A stretch of 64,000 nucleotides of DNA from Halobacillus salinarum (GCF_022919095.1 NZ_CP095073.1:4092001-4156000); one strand, 5' to 3'; counted from the stretch's first letter, positions 44,925 to 56,783 are shown. The notes: generated from the sequence alone by a model not told the origin. A program made the numbers and translations.

Positions 44925-45482
44925 TTACTTTTTCTCCGAAGCTGCTTCTTCCACTGGCAAAAAGTCGAAAATTTCTCCTGACTCGATGGAATCGACCAGC
45001 CGCTCGAGCCACTTGCAGTATTTCCGGTAGTCTTCAAGCTGTTCATAATCAACCTTCGCTCTTTCTATCGTCTCTTCATCTGCTTCCTCGTCGTCCATCA
45101 CCTGCTGAAGAATCCCTTCTGCATAATCAATCGCAGAGAGGTTCAGCTTGGCTTCCCGCTCCCACTTGTTTCCATAAAAGTGAGAGAAATATTTAAAAAA
45201 GTTCTTCTCCGCTATAAAGGAATCCTTGCGCGAGCTTTTCTGCCACACTTTTTTGACAATGCTGATCTCCTGAAGATTCCGCACAGCAATACTCATGCTC
45301 GGTTTACTCATTCCAAGATCATCTTTCATGTCATCGAGCGTCATTGGCTGATGCTTGAAGTACATCCTTGCGAATAATCGTCCTGTTGAAGGAGTGATTC
45401 CATACAAGTCCATCGTTTCGGCAATCGAATTGACGACGGCTCCTTCCGCCTCTTCAATCAGTTCTTCTGACTTTTTTTCCAA
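44925..45482 (-). CDS. gbsR: GbsR-type choline-responsive repressor
   Basis: 185 aa MarR-related regulator with the GbsR layout: helix-turn-helix (MTLDDMKDDLGMSKPSMSIAVRNLQE), WQKSSRKDSF and an aromatic-rich C terminus. In B. subtilis GbsR binds choline and represses the betaine genes. Start TTG 45482 with GGAGGCGG upstream. It lies after betA, whereas in B. subtilis gbsR is divergent from gbsAB. Confidence 0.9.
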   Translation of the reverse strand: MEKKSEELIEEAEGAVVNSIAETMDLYGITPSTGRLFARMYFKHQPMTLDDMKDDLGMSKPSMSIAVRNLQEISIVKKVWQKSSRKDSFIAEKNFFKYFSHFYGNKWEREAKLNLSAIDYAEGILQQVMDDEEADEETIERAKVDYEQLEDYRKYCKWLERLVDSIESGEIFDFLPVEEAASEKK

Positions 45483-45575
45483 AGAACCGCCTCCACTTCT
45501 TTTGGTTCTTTTATTTTAAACATTTATTTTATTTAATATAATTTTATCACTTTCCGATCTTACTATACCATAAAT

Positions 45576-45610
45576 CGAAATCAGGAGCATACACAACGCC
45601 CCTGATTTCG
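45576..45610 (-). terminator. Hairpin between betA and gbsR
   Basis: CGAAATCAGG (45576-45585) pairs with CCTGATTTCG (45601-45610). The downstream minus strand is only moderately T-rich. Confidence 0.5.
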
Positions 45611-45631
45611 TATCGTTTCGTCATTCAGTTA

Positions 45632-47317
45632 TCAGTCTTTTACAGTGCCGGCATCAGCTGGATGAACTCCGTGCTGGTAATATTCAAGGTGCTCAGGTTC
45701 AAGCGGTTTTTGACCACGAATGATGTCCGCAGCTTTTTCTGCAAGCATGAGTACCGGAGCGTGGATGTTTCCGTTTGTAACGTAAGGCATAGCCGAAGCG
45801 TCAACAACGCGCAGGTTGTCTAGACCATGAACTTTCATCGTCTTCGGATCTACGACTGCCATTGGATCGGATGCCGGTCCCATTTTTGCTGTACAGCTTG
45901 GGTGAAGGGCGGTTTCCGCATCTTCGGCAACCCAGTCGAGGATCTCCTCTTCGGTCTGAACGGAGGATCCCGGTGAAATTTCTCCACCATTATAAGGCTT
46001 CATCGCCGGCTGGGCCATGATTTCACGAGTCACGCGTACAGCTTCAACCCATTCGCGTCTGTCCTGTTCCGTTGAAAGGTAGTTGTACACCATGCTTGGA
46101 TGGGCTTTTGGATCATTCGATTGAATTTTTAACGAGCCGCGGGCATCAGAGTACATCGGTCCGATGTGAACCTGGAACCCGTGATCGACTGCTGCTTTCT
46201 GTCCGTCGTAGCGCACAGCTACCGGCAGGAAGTGATACATCAGGTTCGGATAGTCGACATCGTCGTTCGAACGGGCGAAACCGCCGCCTTCAAAGTGATT
46301 CGTAGCCGCTGGCCCTTTCCGACCTAGTAACCACTGCAATCCAATCAACGGCATCCGCGCTTTGTTTAGGTTCGGCTGCTCAGATACTGGCAGCGGACAG
46401 GAATGCTGAACGTAAACTTCAAGGTGGTCCTGAAGGTTTTCACCTACACCAGGAAGGTTTACTTTCGGCGTAACGCCTACTGAACGAAGATGTTCTGGAT
46501 CACCGACTCCGGAAATTTGAAGAAGCTGCGGCGTGTTGATCGCACCTCCGGAAAGGATGACTTCTCCTGCTTTTACGTAGTGCTCTTTTCCGTTTCGTTT
46601 ATACGTCAAACCACGGGCTGTATCGCCATCGATATCGATATGCTGTACGAATGCACGCGTTTTTACCGTAAGATTCCTGCGCTTCATCGCCGGGTGCAAG
46701 TATGCTCGTGATGCGGACATGCGGCGGCCTTTGTAGACGTGCTTATCGAACGGCCCAAAACCTTCCTGACGAAAACCGTTTACATCAGCCGTACGGGAAT
46801 GACCCGCTTCGACAGCTGCGTTGAAGAAAGCTTGGAACAGCGGATTCGTCGCCGGACCTTTCTCCAATTTTATGGGACCATCATGGCCGCGGTAGGGATC
46901 ATCTTTTTCCGTTCCGAGCGCGTTCTCCAGACGTTTGAAGTAAGGAAGGCAGTGAGCGAAATTCCACGTGTCCATGCCTTCGTCAGCACCCCAGCGCTCA
47001 TAGTCCTTCGGGTTGCCCCGCTGATAAATCATGCCGTTGATTGAGCTTGAACCACCAAGGACTTTGCCGCGGGCATGCTTAATCCGGCGGCCATTCATGT
47101 AAGGCTCAGGATCGGACTCATATTTCCAGTCATAGAGAGATTTCCCTGCAGGGAACGGCAGCGCTGCAGGCATTTGAATCAACAAGTCCCACGCATAGTC
47201 TTTGCGTCCCGCTTCCAATACAAGTACACTTTTCTTTCCGTCTTCACTCAGCCGGTCGCCCAAGATCGATCCCGCACTTCCGGCGCCAATTACAACAATA
47301 TCGTATGCTTCACTCAT
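45632..47317 (-). CDS. betA: Choline dehydrogenase (GMC oxidoreductase)
   Basis: 561 aa FAD enzyme turning choline to betaine aldehyde. GMC marks: FAD fold [52 protein letters not shown]-terminal catalytic His in [10 protein letters not shown] and [18 protein letters not shown] 47317 with GAGGGGG upstream. It differs from B. subtilis, which uses an iron alcohol dehydrogenase (GbsB) for this step, so the cluster is a betA type under a gbsR type regulator. Confidence 0.93.
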   Translation of the reverse strand: MSEAYDIVVIGAGSAGSILGDRLSEDGKKSVLVLEAGRKDYAWDLLIQMPAALPFPAGKSLYDWKYESDPEPYMNGRRIKHARGKVLGGSSSINGMIYQRGNPKDYERWGADEGMDTWNFAHCLPYFKRLENALGTEKDDPYRGHDGPIKLEKGPATNPLFQAFFNAAVEAGHSRTADVNGFRQEGFGPFDKHVYKGRRMSASRAYLHPAMKRRNLTVKTRAFVQHIDIDGDTARGLTYKRNGKEHYVKAGEVILSGGAINTPQLLQISGVGDPEHLRSVGVTPKVNLPGVGENLQDHLEVYVQHSCPLPVSEQPNLNKARMPLIGLQWLLGRKGPAATNHFEGGGFARSNDDVDYPNLMYHFLPVAVRYDGQKAAVDHGFQVHIGPMYSDARGSLKIQSNDPKAHPSMVYNYLSTEQDRREWVEAVRVTREIMAQPAMKPYNGGEISPGSSVQTEEEILDWVAEDAETALHPSCTAKMGPASDPMAVVDPKTMKVHGLDNLRVVDASAMPYVTNGNIHAPVLMLAEKAADIIRGQKPLEPEHLEYYQHGVHPADAGTVKD

Positions 47318-47360
47318 AGGTAGAACCCCCTCAGAATTTATCAAATTTTATCGTCATCGT

Positions 47361-48827
47361 TTACTTGAACCAGTGGATCGGTTCAGGCTTCACGTTACGG
47401 AAAATGTGCTTCGTTTCTGTATATTCTTCTAGTCCAGGTTTGCCGAGCTCACGACCGATCCCGGATTGTTTGTATCCGCCCCAAGGTGCCTGTGCAAAGT
47501 AAGGGTGGAAATCATTGATCCAAACAGTACCCATGCGCATACTAGCTGCCGCACGTTCCGCTTTATCGATATCAGTCGTGAACACCGCACCGGCAAGTCC
47601 GTAAATCGAATCATTTGCCAGATTCACTGCTTCTTCTTCTGTCTGGAAACGCTCGACGGTTAGCACCGGGCCGAACACTTCCTCCTGTACGACTCTCATA
47701 TCAGACGTGCATTCTGTAAAAATCGTCGGCAGGTAGAAAAAGCCGTCCTGAAGCTCTGGATCTTCCGGGCGTGCTCCTCCGACAAGCAGCTTCGCACCTT
47801 CCTGCTTCCCGATTTCTACATACTTTTCGACTTTGTCACGATGCTCAGCAGTGATAAGCGGTCCGGACTGGGTATCTTCTTTGAATCCGTCCCCTAGTTT
47901 AATCCGCTTCGCACGCTCCTTGAGTTCTTCCACAAAACGGTCGTGGATGGAATCTTCAATGATCAGTCTCGCTCCTGCAGAACAAACCTGCCCGGCATGG
48001 AAAAAGACGGCGTTCAGCGCCTGGTCGACAGCTGTTTCGAAATCCGCATCAGCGAATACGACGTTCGGATTCTTCCCGCCAAGTTCGAGCGCAATTTTCT
48101 TCACGTTTCCGCTCGCTGTCTGCATAATTTTCTTTCCGGTTTCAATCCCGCCAGTGAAAGAAATTAGATCGACCTTCTCACTCTCTGCCAGTTCGTTGCC
48201 TACGGTTGCACCCGTTCCTAGCACGAGATTGACAACTCCTTCAGGGAACCCTGTTTCTTCCATTAATTCTGTAACTTTAACAGTCGTTAGTGGAGTGATT
48301 TCACTAGGCTTAATAACGATCGTGTTTCCTGCCGCCAATGCCGGCGCGATTTTCCATGTTGCTTGAAGCAGCGGATAGTTCCAAGGTGTGATTTGACCGC
48401 ACACACCGACCGGTTCGCGAACGACTTTACTTTGACTGTCCGGGATCGGTGATTCAATCACTTCGCCGCCATCTTTATCCGCAAGACCTGCAAAGTAGCG
48501 GAATACTCCTGCGATATCTTCCATGTCCGCGCGGCTCTCTTCCATTGTTTTTCCTGTATCGAGCGTTTCGAGTTCGGCAAGTTCTTCTTTATCCCGTTCA
48601 ATCAGCTCTGCAATGCGGAGAACTTTCTGTCCGCGCTCCGCTCCCGGGGTGTCTTTCCACTCGCCGTTGTCAAAAGCTTCTCTTGCTGCAGCGATGGCGA
48701 GCTTCGCATCTTCGGCATCCCCTTCAGCCACAGTCGCAACAACTTCCTGGTTGTACGGATTGATGATCTCTCTTGAGTTTCCGGATTGGGCGTCTACCCA
48801 TGCTCCATTAATAAACATTTGTTTCAT
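47361..48827 (-). CDS. betB: Betaine aldehyde dehydrogenase
   Basis: 488 aa NAD(P) aldehyde dehydrogenase: PWNYPLLQATWKIAPALAAGN, FTGGIETGKK, LELGGKNPNVV (general base Glu), catalytic Cys in HAGQVCSAGARL, C-terminal WGGYKQSGIGRELG. Oxidises betaine aldehyde to glycine betaine. GAGGAGG before ATG. First in the minus-strand operon betB-betA(-gbsR). Confidence 0.94.
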   Translation of the reverse strand: MKQMFINGAWVDAQSGNSREIINPYNQEVVATVAEGDAEDAKLAIAAAREAFDNGEWKDTPGAERGQKVLRIAELIERDKEELAELETLDTGKTMEESRADMEDIAGVFRYFAGLADKDGGEVIESPIPDSQSKVVREPVGVCGQITPWNYPLLQATWKIAPALAAGNTIVIKPSEITPLTTVKVTELMEETGFPEGVVNLVLGTGATVGNELAESEKVDLISFTGGIETGKKIMQTASGNVKKIALELGGKNPNVVFADADFETAVDQALNAVFFHAGQVCSAGARLIIEDSIHDRFVEELKERAKRIKLGDGFKEDTQSGPLITAEHRDKVEKYVEIGKQEGAKLLVGGARPEDPELQDGFFYLPTIFTECTSDMRVVQEEVFGPVLTVERFQTEEEAVNLANDSIYGLAGAVFTTDIDKAERAAASMRMGTVWINDFHPYFAQAPWGGYKQSGIGRELGKPGLEEYTETKHIFRNVKPEPIHWFK

Positions 48828-48872
48828 TATTGTACCTCCTCGTTTGTTGTTTCGTTTATTTTATTTAATTTT

Positions 48873-48888
48873 TTTAAAACGTTTTGAA
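48873..48888. promoter_or_regulatory. Candidate GbsR operator upstream of betB
   Basis: TTTAAAACGTTTTGAA, a near palindrome centred on AAAACGTTTT. A very similar sequence lies at 49121 before the divergent symporter gene. Confidence 0.4.
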
Positions 48889-49067
48889 TAATTTTTATGC
48901 TATCATAGAGATTTTATGTTGTAAACAACTCCTGCTCATTCTTTTTTAGTGTCAGCACTGCGAAAATCTCTAAACTGGTCGAACCGCAGCTCCCTCTCTC
49001 ACTTTTTATAATTCTGTCTATCCCTTGCCGCTATAAGTCTGAGCCGCAATTCCCCCTGAAATGTGAG

Positions 49068-49135
49068 TTGACAAACATTTATTCTACGTTAAGGTAATAG
49101 ACGTTGACTGTTTAATATTTATTAAACGTTTTAAT
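49068..49135 (+). promoter_or_regulatory. Symporter promoter region with candidate GbsR operator
   Basis: TTGACA at 49068-49073 is a good -35 with only a weak -10 (AAGGTA or GGTAAT). ATTAAACGTTTTAAT at 49121-49135 is palindromic and shares AAACGTTTT with 48877-48885. The rest of this 414-base divergent region shows no gene. Confidence 0.4.
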
Positions 49136-49241
49136 TTTATTAACTAGAACCGGTTCTAGTGGAGTTTCTACTTTTTTAAAATCGATCTGTTTACCTTTTA
49201 ACAGATTCGCAGCAAAACAAATAAATCAAAGGAGTGATTGC

Positions 49242-50903
49242 GTGCAACCTCAACCATCTGCAAAGCCAGACAGGGAGCAGGACAAAAAAAAGCAGGAGAC
49301 TAACGCTCAAAAAGCAGGATTATGGGGATTTTTAGGTTTACTTCTCATCGTCGCACTATATGTAGGATTTACAGGGAACGATGTGAAGTGGGGAGCATTG
49401 GCATTTATGTTTATCTCCTATGCTGTCATCTTCTACATCGGATCCATCACCGCCGGGAAGAAATCGGACAGCGCCAATGATATGATGGTCGCCGGACGAT
49501 CAATGCCGCTGTGGATCGCCATGTTCACGATGACCGCGACATGGGTCGGCGGCGGATATATTGCAGGAACAGCCGAGACGACGTTCGCATCAGGTATTGT
49601 CTGGGCTCAGGCACCTTGGGGGTATGGACTCAGCCTTATTATTGGAGGTATTTTCTACGCCCGTAAAATGAGAAGGTACGAGTTCACGACGATGCTCGAC
49701 CCACTGGAAGTACGTTTCGGAAAAAAAGTTGCAGGGGTTCTTTACCTGCCTGCACTCTTAGGAGAACTATTCTGGAGTGCTGCAATTCTCGTTGCTCTTG
49801 GAACAACGTTCGGCCTGATTCTCGGACTGGACTTCACCACATCCATCATCATCTCCGCTATTATTGCCATTGCCTATACATTTGTTGGAGGTATGTGGTC
49901 CGTTGCTCTCACCGACGTAGCCCAAATCATCATGATTATCGTCGGACTATTCCTCGTCGTTCCATTTGCACTCTCTGAAGTCGGTGGACTCGGTCAAGCT
50001 TGGGGAGCCTACAAAGAAGGCATGGCCGGATTTACGAATCTCTTCCCGCCGCTCAATGGCTGGAGTGATCCGGACTGGGGAAATTCTTACTGGAACTGGT
50101 GGGACTATGCATTGCTGCTCATTTTCGGGGGTATTCCTTGGCAGGTGTATTTCCAAAGGGTTCTTTCCTCGAAAAATGAAAATACAGCGATGTGGCTCTC
50201 CATTGCAGCCGGGATCCTCTGTATTGTTCTTGCCGTACCGGCCGTTATGATCGGTGTCGCAGGTTTCTCTGCTGACTGGGCGAGCTACGGAACAGAAGGC
50301 CCTGGAGCCGCTTCCGAAATTCTCGCTTACGTCATCAACTATATGTCACCATACGGCATTGCAATCGTCGCACTCGGAGCCGTAGCAGCAGCGGTCATGT
50401 CATCGATGGACTCTTCCATTCTTTCCGCATCTTCCATGGCAGCATGGAACATTTTCCGCCCGCTAGTGAAACCGAAAGCGACTGGAAAAGACATTAAGCG
50501 TACGATACGCGTATCTATTATCATTATTGGACTCTCAGCAACCATCGTCGCCCTAAATATCGACAGTGTGTACACGCTCTGGTATCTGTGTGCTGACCTC
50601 GTCTACTGTATGTTATTCCCGCAGCTGACGACAGCACTGTTTGATAAAAAAGCCAACACCTACGGAGCGATCGCAGGACTTTGCGTTTCCTTCTTCCTTC
50701 GTTTAGGAGGAGGCGAAGCAGCTCTCGGATTGCCGGCATTTCTTCCGTATCCAATGGTCGAAGACGGCGTCGTCCTCTTCCCATTCCGTACGCTTGCGAT
50801 GGTATGCGGACTGCTTACCATCATCATCGTTTCCCGTCTTACCCAGAAGGCTTGCCCACCACAGCCGCTGCGGAAGTTGAAAACGGAAATGAAAGAAGAA
50901 TAG
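49242..50903 (+). CDS. Sodium:solute symporter, CHT-like probable choline transporter
   Basis: 553 aa SSS-family transporter with about 13 helices. Many segments closely resemble the animal high-affinity choline transporter SLC5A7/CHT1 as I recall it: TATWVGGGYIAGTAE, WAQAPWGYGLSLIIGG, GGIPWQVYFQRVLSS, AAAVMSSMDSSILSASSM and FPFRTLAMV. GTG start with AAAGGAG upstream. It is divergent from betB and gbsR is nearby, so Na+-driven choline import for betaine synthesis is the natural reading. Other SSS substrates such as proline cannot be excluded. Confidence 0.85.
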   Translation: MQPQPSAKPDREQDKKKQETNAQKAGLWGFLGLLLIVALYVGFTGNDVKWGALAFMFISYAVIFYIGSITAGKKSDSANDMMVAGRSMPLWIAMFTMTATWVGGGYIAGTAETTFASGIVWAQAPWGYGLSLIIGGIFYARKMRRYEFTTMLDPLEVRFGKKVAGVLYLPALLGELFWSAAILVALGTTFGLILGLDFTTSIIISAIIAIAYTFVGGMWSVALTDVAQIIMIIVGLFLVVPFALSEVGGLGQAWGAYKEGMAGFTNLFPPLNGWSDPDWGNSYWNWWDYALLLIFGGIPWQVYFQRVLSSKNENTAMWLSIAAGILCIVLAVPAVMIGVAGFSADWASYGTEGPGAASEILAYVINYMSPYGIAIVALGAVAAAVMSSMDSSILSASSMAAWNIFRPLVKPKATGKDIKRTIRVSIIIIGLSATIVALNIDSVYTLWYLCADLVYCMLFPQLTTALFDKKANTYGAIAGLCVSFFLRLGGGEAALGLPAFLPYPMVEDGVVLFPFRTLAMVCGLLTIIIVSRLTQKACPPQPLRKLKTEMKEE

Positions 50904-50910
50904 ATTTTAC

Positions 50911-50951
50911 AAACGGGCCGCTCTTTATAAAGAAGAGCGGCCCGTTTTTTG
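50911..50951 (+). terminator. Terminator of the choline symporter gene
   Basis: Perfect 15-bp stem AAACGGGCCGCTCTT/AAGAGCGGCCCGTTT with a 7-base loop and a T run. Confidence 0.9.
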
Positions 50952-51593
50952 TTTGAGATGAGGGATTGGGGTTAGTCTTTCTCTTTCCTTTATTTATCCT
51001 CATTTAAGAAGAGAGCAAAGGTAATGATTCATAGATGGTTTAGATATCTGCAGATGAAAATAAACTCTTCAAAAGTCTCTGAACTATTGAAGAGCTTATT
51101 CAGTTTATGTTTACTATTAAATTCTAGTTGAAGGAATAATAACTCTCCTGATGAAAAGGTTTTAGGTGTACATCATGCCGCCTATTCACTCGCATAGTAG
51201 TCTATTGGATTGTTTAGTAAAATACTATTTTCATTTTTCTTAAGATTTATTTCTTCTTTAAAGGGTTGAGACTCTGTTTGATTTTAAATCTATCCGTTCT
51301 TTCTTATTTATTAAATCACTACCATAACTATGAGAATACTGATATATAAACTACTATTCCAGCTTTTTTACCCTTTGCCTTTTCGATTCCGGATATATTC
51401 TGGACTAAGAATTTTCCCCCAACTAGTAGAGAGGCTTTTCATCATAGTGAGTTTTTTTGTGTCATTTTCTAATAAGTAGTGTCAGCATCCATAAAAAAAT
51501 CATTAAAAGCATAATACTGTCACGTGCTTGCAAGTAATGGTAAGAAGAAAGAAAATTTTTCTTATCTTAAAAGTGCTTTCTCTAAAGTAACAA
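50952..51593. other. AT-rich intergenic region
   Basis: About 640 bases. One imperfect inverted repeat CTCTTCAA (51066-51073) / TTGAAGAG (51088-51095). No frame with a ribosome site and no repeat family recognised. Confidence 0.4.
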
Positions 51594-52163
51594 CTATGCT
51601 AGAAAGTCGAGAACCCGCTTGATTACAAGTTTCGTCGCCTCTGCATCGTAAGACGGTAAACTGCTGTCGGTGAAGAGATGTTCCTTACCTTCGTACAAAA
51701 AAAGTTCAGCGTGATTGGCTGAATCGACAAGGTCACGGGCAGCGTTGATGTCGCCATCTTCAACGAAGAAAGGATCTGCATTCATAGCGTGAATTTGCAC
51801 AGGCAAGTCGATCGGCCACTGTGATTCGAACTCCGAGGTCGGTAGACATGCATGAAAAAACAAAGCACCACTGGCTCCTTCACGAGTTTGAGCGAGCTGC
51901 TGTGCTGCCGGGACACCGAGTGAAAAACCAGCATACACGACATCGCGTGGAAGCTCGCTGGCTGCCTGAACGGCGCGTGCCCTCACTTCTTCAAACCCGA
52001 TTTCCTTAACAAAGCCCAAGCCTTCCTCAAGCGAGGAAAATATGCGACCATCAATTAAATCTGGGACGTGCACAGTATGCCCCGAATCTCTCAGTTGATC
52101 AGCGATTGCTTCAATCCCCTTCGTTCGTCCTAAAACATGGTGTAACAATAAAATTTCTGCCAT
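51594..52163 (-). CDS. Dienelactone hydrolase-family alpha/beta hydrolase
   Basis: 189 aa. The nucleophile elbow is GFSLG (Ser), with Asp in MNADPFF and His in GKEHLF completing the triad. Short compared with most dienelactone hydrolases (~230 aa). Single gene, substrate unknown. ATG 52163 with AGGAGG upstream. Confidence 0.85.
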   Translation of the reverse strand: MAEILLLHHVLGRTKGIEAIADQLRDSGHTVHVPDLIDGRIFSSLEEGLGFVKEIGFEEVRARAVQAASELPRDVVYAGFSLGVPAAQQLAQTREGASGALFFHACLPTSEFESQWPIDLPVQIHAMNADPFFVEDGDINAARDLVDSANHAELFLYEGKEHLFTDSSLPSYDAEATKLVIKRVLDFLA

Positions 52164-52443
52164 CGTTCATCCTCCTATCTTCTAATTCATATGTCTATGT
52201 TTCGTCAAGATAGCTTGTTTGACCTGCCAGAACAATACAACTAAGAAATATCCAACTAATAAAAGCCACCGATTGCTTTATTAAATAATTCTGCCCAATC
52301 ATAACGAGAACATCCGACAAACTGAAATAGATTGATTCGTAAAAAAAATGTAGCGACGGACTAGGAACTCGAAAGACCTAGACTGCCGCTGCTTTTCTGT
52401 GCAAACGCAATTCGATTAGTGTAATCTACTTTAGGAGACAAGG

Positions 52444-53019
52444 TCATCTAACCTTCTGGTAAACGAGACCTATGGCTCCAGAATCAAATGTCTTGTTTTC
52501 AATAAGTTTAAGATTGATCTTCTCCTTGAGACCTTGGAATAACGGCAACCCGCTGCCAATTAGGACGGGTGAAACCGTAATTTTATACTCATCTATTAAA
52601 TCAAGCTGCATAAGGTAGTGTGCGAACCTAGGACTACCGAGGATGACCATATCCTTGCCTGGCTGCTGTTTGAGGTTCTTGATCTCTTCCTTTACATTTA
52701 CTTTCACCAGTCTGGAATTGTTCCACTCAACTTTCTCAAGGGTCCTGGAAAAAACGATTTTCGATGTCTTTTCGATCCACTCGGCATGATCCCGTTCATG
52801 CTGCGAAGCAGATGGTTTTGAAGACACAGATGGCCAGTAATTGTGCATCATCTGATAAGTTCCACGTCCCCAAATAACAGTGTCGGCAGTACTCAGAATT
52901 TCTTTCGCGTGTTTCTCCAATTCAGCATCGTAGGAAATCCAGCCAATGTCCATTTGACCGTTCGGCCCTTCTACAAAACCATCAAGCGATGCGTGTAGAA
53001 ATAGTACGAGCTTTCTCAT
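52444..53019 (-). CDS. Dihydrofolate reductase/RibD C-terminal-family protein (YyaP-like)
   Basis: 191 aa. RKLVLFLHASLDGFV at the N terminus, WGRGTYQMM, GSPRFAHYLMQLDLIDEYKITVSPVLIGSG and the C-terminal strand pattern fit the family. Reductase function is inferred from the fold only. Start ATG 53019 with AAAGGAG 8 bases upstream. Confidence 0.87.
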   Translation of the reverse strand: MRKLVLFLHASLDGFVEGPNGQMDIGWISYDAELEKHAKEILSTADTVIWGRGTYQMMHNYWPSVSSKPSASQHERDHAEWIEKTSKIVFSRTLEKVEWNNSRLVKVNVKEEIKNLKQQPGKDMVILGSPRFAHYLMQLDLIDEYKITVSPVLIGSGLPLFQGLKEKINLKLIENKTFDSGAIGLVYQKVR

Positions 53020-53462
53020 TTTCAGTTCTCCTTTGTTCATAATATTTTTGAATTAGATATTTAAAAGGGTGCATATAATGTAGTTTATGATTTGAGTTGC
53101 TTTCACCATATTGCTCCTCACCGTAGAATGAACTACTTAGGTTAGAAAGTTTTATTTTCAAAAATACCACCTTCTTTCATTACTAACACCTCCAAAGTGA
53201 TAATAATATCCTCTTTAGCTTTGCTGCTCCGTCTTAAACTCCTAATTGCTAAATTCCATCCTCTCCTCCCTTCATTAAATTCCTTCTATAATCAGACCTA
53301 TATCCCCTTCATTTTCTAAATTAACACTTGTTCTCTCGAAACTGAGTCTTCCACAATCCTGCCGTACACTTGAAAAGTCAGTTTCGGGATAACCTTGTCA
53401 CTTAATAACAATTATTTCAAACTCAGCCCTTTGCCACATGCATCTCTAACAAATTTAAGGAC
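53020..53462. other. Intergenic region downstream of groL
   Basis: About 440 bases of AT-rich DNA between the YyaP-like gene start and the groL terminator. No supported gene, repeat or RNA seen. Confidence 0.4.
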
Positions 53463-53506
53463 AAAAGAAAAGCCTCCCAAAAGTTTATAAACTCTTGAGA
53501 GGCTTG
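53463..53506 (-). terminator. groESL terminator
   Basis: Minus strand AAGCCTCTCAAGAGTTT pairs with AAACTTTTGGGAGGCTT (minor mismatches) followed by TTCTTTT. Located about 80 bases after the groL stop. Confidence 0.8.
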
Positions 53507-53584
53507 CAAATTTAGTAAACGGTATTGATCCCAGTCAAAATCCAATTTTTCTTAAACCCTATGATGCAAGGATTTAGGGCGTTA

Positions 53585-55221
<1,637 letters not shown>

Positions 55222-55286
55222 ACTATATATCCTCCTTATCAATCTCGTATCGATGTCAATGTATTGTCTTACACGTGCTTAAGTAG

Positions 55287-55571
55287 TTACTGAACGACGG
55301 CAAGTACGTCAGATTCGCGCAGAATCAAGTATTCGCTGCCTTCGTACTTCACTTCTGTACCTGCGAACTTAGAATAAATCACACGATCGCCAGCAGATAC
55401 TTCAAGAGCTACTTTTTCACCGTTGTCTGTCACGCGGCCGGTACCAACAGCAACAACCTTGCCTTCTTGAGGCTTTTCCTTCGCTGAATCAGGAAGCACG
55501 ATTCCGCTGGCAGTGGTTTGTTCTTCTTCAATTAACTCAATAACAATACGATCACCTAATGGCTTTAACAA
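55287..55571 (-). CDS. groES: Co-chaperonin GroES
   Basis: 94 aa with the mobile loop [21 protein letters not shown] and the conserved [16 protein letters not shown]. Heptameric lid for GroEL. AGGAGGG before ATG. Expressed from the CIRCE-bearing promoter. Confidence 0.97.
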   Translation of the reverse strand: MLKPLGDRIVIELIEEEQTTASGIVLPDSAKEKPQEGKVVAVGTGRVTDNGEKVALEVSAGDRVIYSKFAGTEVKYEGSEYLILRESDVLAVVQ

Positions 55572-55616
55572 TTAGGACACCCTCCTCGATAAGGTATTAT
55601 CAGTTTTTGTCGTTTG

Positions 55617-55643
55617 TTAGCACTCGCAAGTTAAGAGTGCTAA
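55617..55643. promoter_or_regulatory. CIRCE element (HrcA operator)
   Basis: TTAGCACTC, 9-base spacer, GAGTGCTAA: an exact match to the consensus, between the groES promoter and gene. Confidence 0.97.
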
Positions 55644-55653
55644 CACAATTATT

Positions 55654-55682
55654 ATAATAATCAATTCATTCTAGATTTTCAA
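55654..55682 (-). promoter_or_regulatory. groESL sigma-A promoter
   Basis: Minus strand TTGAAA (55677-55682), 17-base spacer, TATTAT (55654-55659), just upstream of CIRCE. Confidence 0.7.
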
Positions 55683-55850
55683 GTAAAAACAAACGAAATT
55701 TTCTACATATTTTTTTCCATGGAAAACCCTTATTCTTACGTCAGGTTTTTAAGTTGTGATAGAATACATAAAGTAAGAAAAAGAGCGCACAAAATCAAAT
55801 CGCCTCTTATCTATATAGGTTTTTTTACTATGAAAAGGAGCCGTGAATGT

Positions 55851-56564
55851 ATGCCATTACGCTATTGGGGGATCATTGCCAGTTATGTAGTCATTGCTCA
55901 GCTTTCTTCCATCGTTGGAGTCGGCTGGCTTTATAACGGTACCGGTCTCGATAAATATCAGGCGCTTGCCGTCTGGTCAGTCATCACTTTTGCGTTAACA
56001 ACGATTATTGCTCTAGCCAGTTTACGTCCTGATATGAAGGAAGCAGCGATGCGAAGCGACAAAGCCGGCATAGGCTCAACTACCTTGTGGGCAGTCGCCG
56101 GAGTCTTTCTCGCCTTATTTTCACAAATGATTGCCGCCTATATTGAAAGCTTGTTCGGCATCAGTTCCGCTTCTGAAAACACGATGAATTTAATGGAAAT
56201 TGCCCGTAAAGCCCCGTTATTCATCTTTATCCCGGTGCTGTTTGCCCCGATTCTGGAAGAGATCATTTTCCGGAAAATTATTTTCGGTTCGCTTTATAAA
56301 CGGACGAATTTCTTTGTGGCCGTCATTATTTCGGCACTCGTCTTTGGGCTTTTCCATTTTGATGTAACCCATCTCTTTGTTTATTTCGCCATGGGTGTCG
56401 TTTTCGCCTTCCTTTATGTAAAAACAAAACGAATTATTACACCGATTATTGCCCATATGGCGATGAACTCGCTTGTCGTGCTGACACAGTTTAATCTGCC
56501 GGAAGAAAAAATCCGCGAAATTCAGGAACAAATGCAAACCATCTTAACTGGAGGCCTTTGGTAG
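55851..56564 (+). CDS. ydiL: CPBP-family intramembrane protease, YdiL-like
   Basis: 237 aa, eight hydrophobic helices. Motif 1 EEIIFRKIIFG (EExxxR) and motif 2 FGLFHFD plus HMAMN are the CPBP/Abi catalytic residues. ATG 55851 has AAAAGGAG 10 bases upstream; the longer frame from 55719 has no support and covers the groES promoter. Adjacent to groES as in B. subtilis, where YdiL has this position. Confidence 0.88.
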   Translation: MPLRYWGIIASYVVIAQLSSIVGVGWLYNGTGLDKYQALAVWSVITFALTTIIALASLRPDMKEAAMRSDKAGIGSTTLWAVAGVFLALFSQMIAAYIESLFGISSASENTMNLMEIARKAPLFIFIPVLFAPILEEIIFRKIIFGSLYKRTNFFVAVIISALVFGLFHFDVTHLFVYFAMGVVFAFLYVKTKRIITPIIAHMAMNSLVVLTQFNLPEEKIREIQEQMQTILTGGLW

Positions 56565-56565
56565 T

Positions 56566-56763
56566 ATGAGAATTTCACCCCTCTATATGGCTTTCATTTA
56601 CTTTGGCTTAGCCCTTGGCTTTATGTATATTGCCGCTCAGGCTGGCCACGAAACCATATGGAATGTGACCACGCTGCTGCTGGCTGCGGTTGCCACCTTT
56701 AATATTGCGGTCGCAATCCGCTTGCTGCAGCTCTACATCCGTATTCAGAAATCAATGAAATAA
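56566..56763 (+). CDS. ydiK: YdiK-like small membrane protein (DUF4305)
   Basis: 65 aa with two hydrophobic helices. Starts one base after the ydiL stop (TAGTATG). In B. subtilis ydiK and ydiL are neighbours beside groES. Function unknown. Confidence 0.82.
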   Translation: MRISPLYMAFIYFGLALGFMYIAAQAGHETIWNVTTLLLAAVATFNIAVAIRLLQLYIRIQKSMK

Positions 56764-56783
56764 CGAAGCAAAGGAGAATCTGT

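Noticed and set aside
45620-48830. Several plus-strand frames opposite betA and betB
   Set aside because: Antisense shadows of well-supported dehydrogenase genes.
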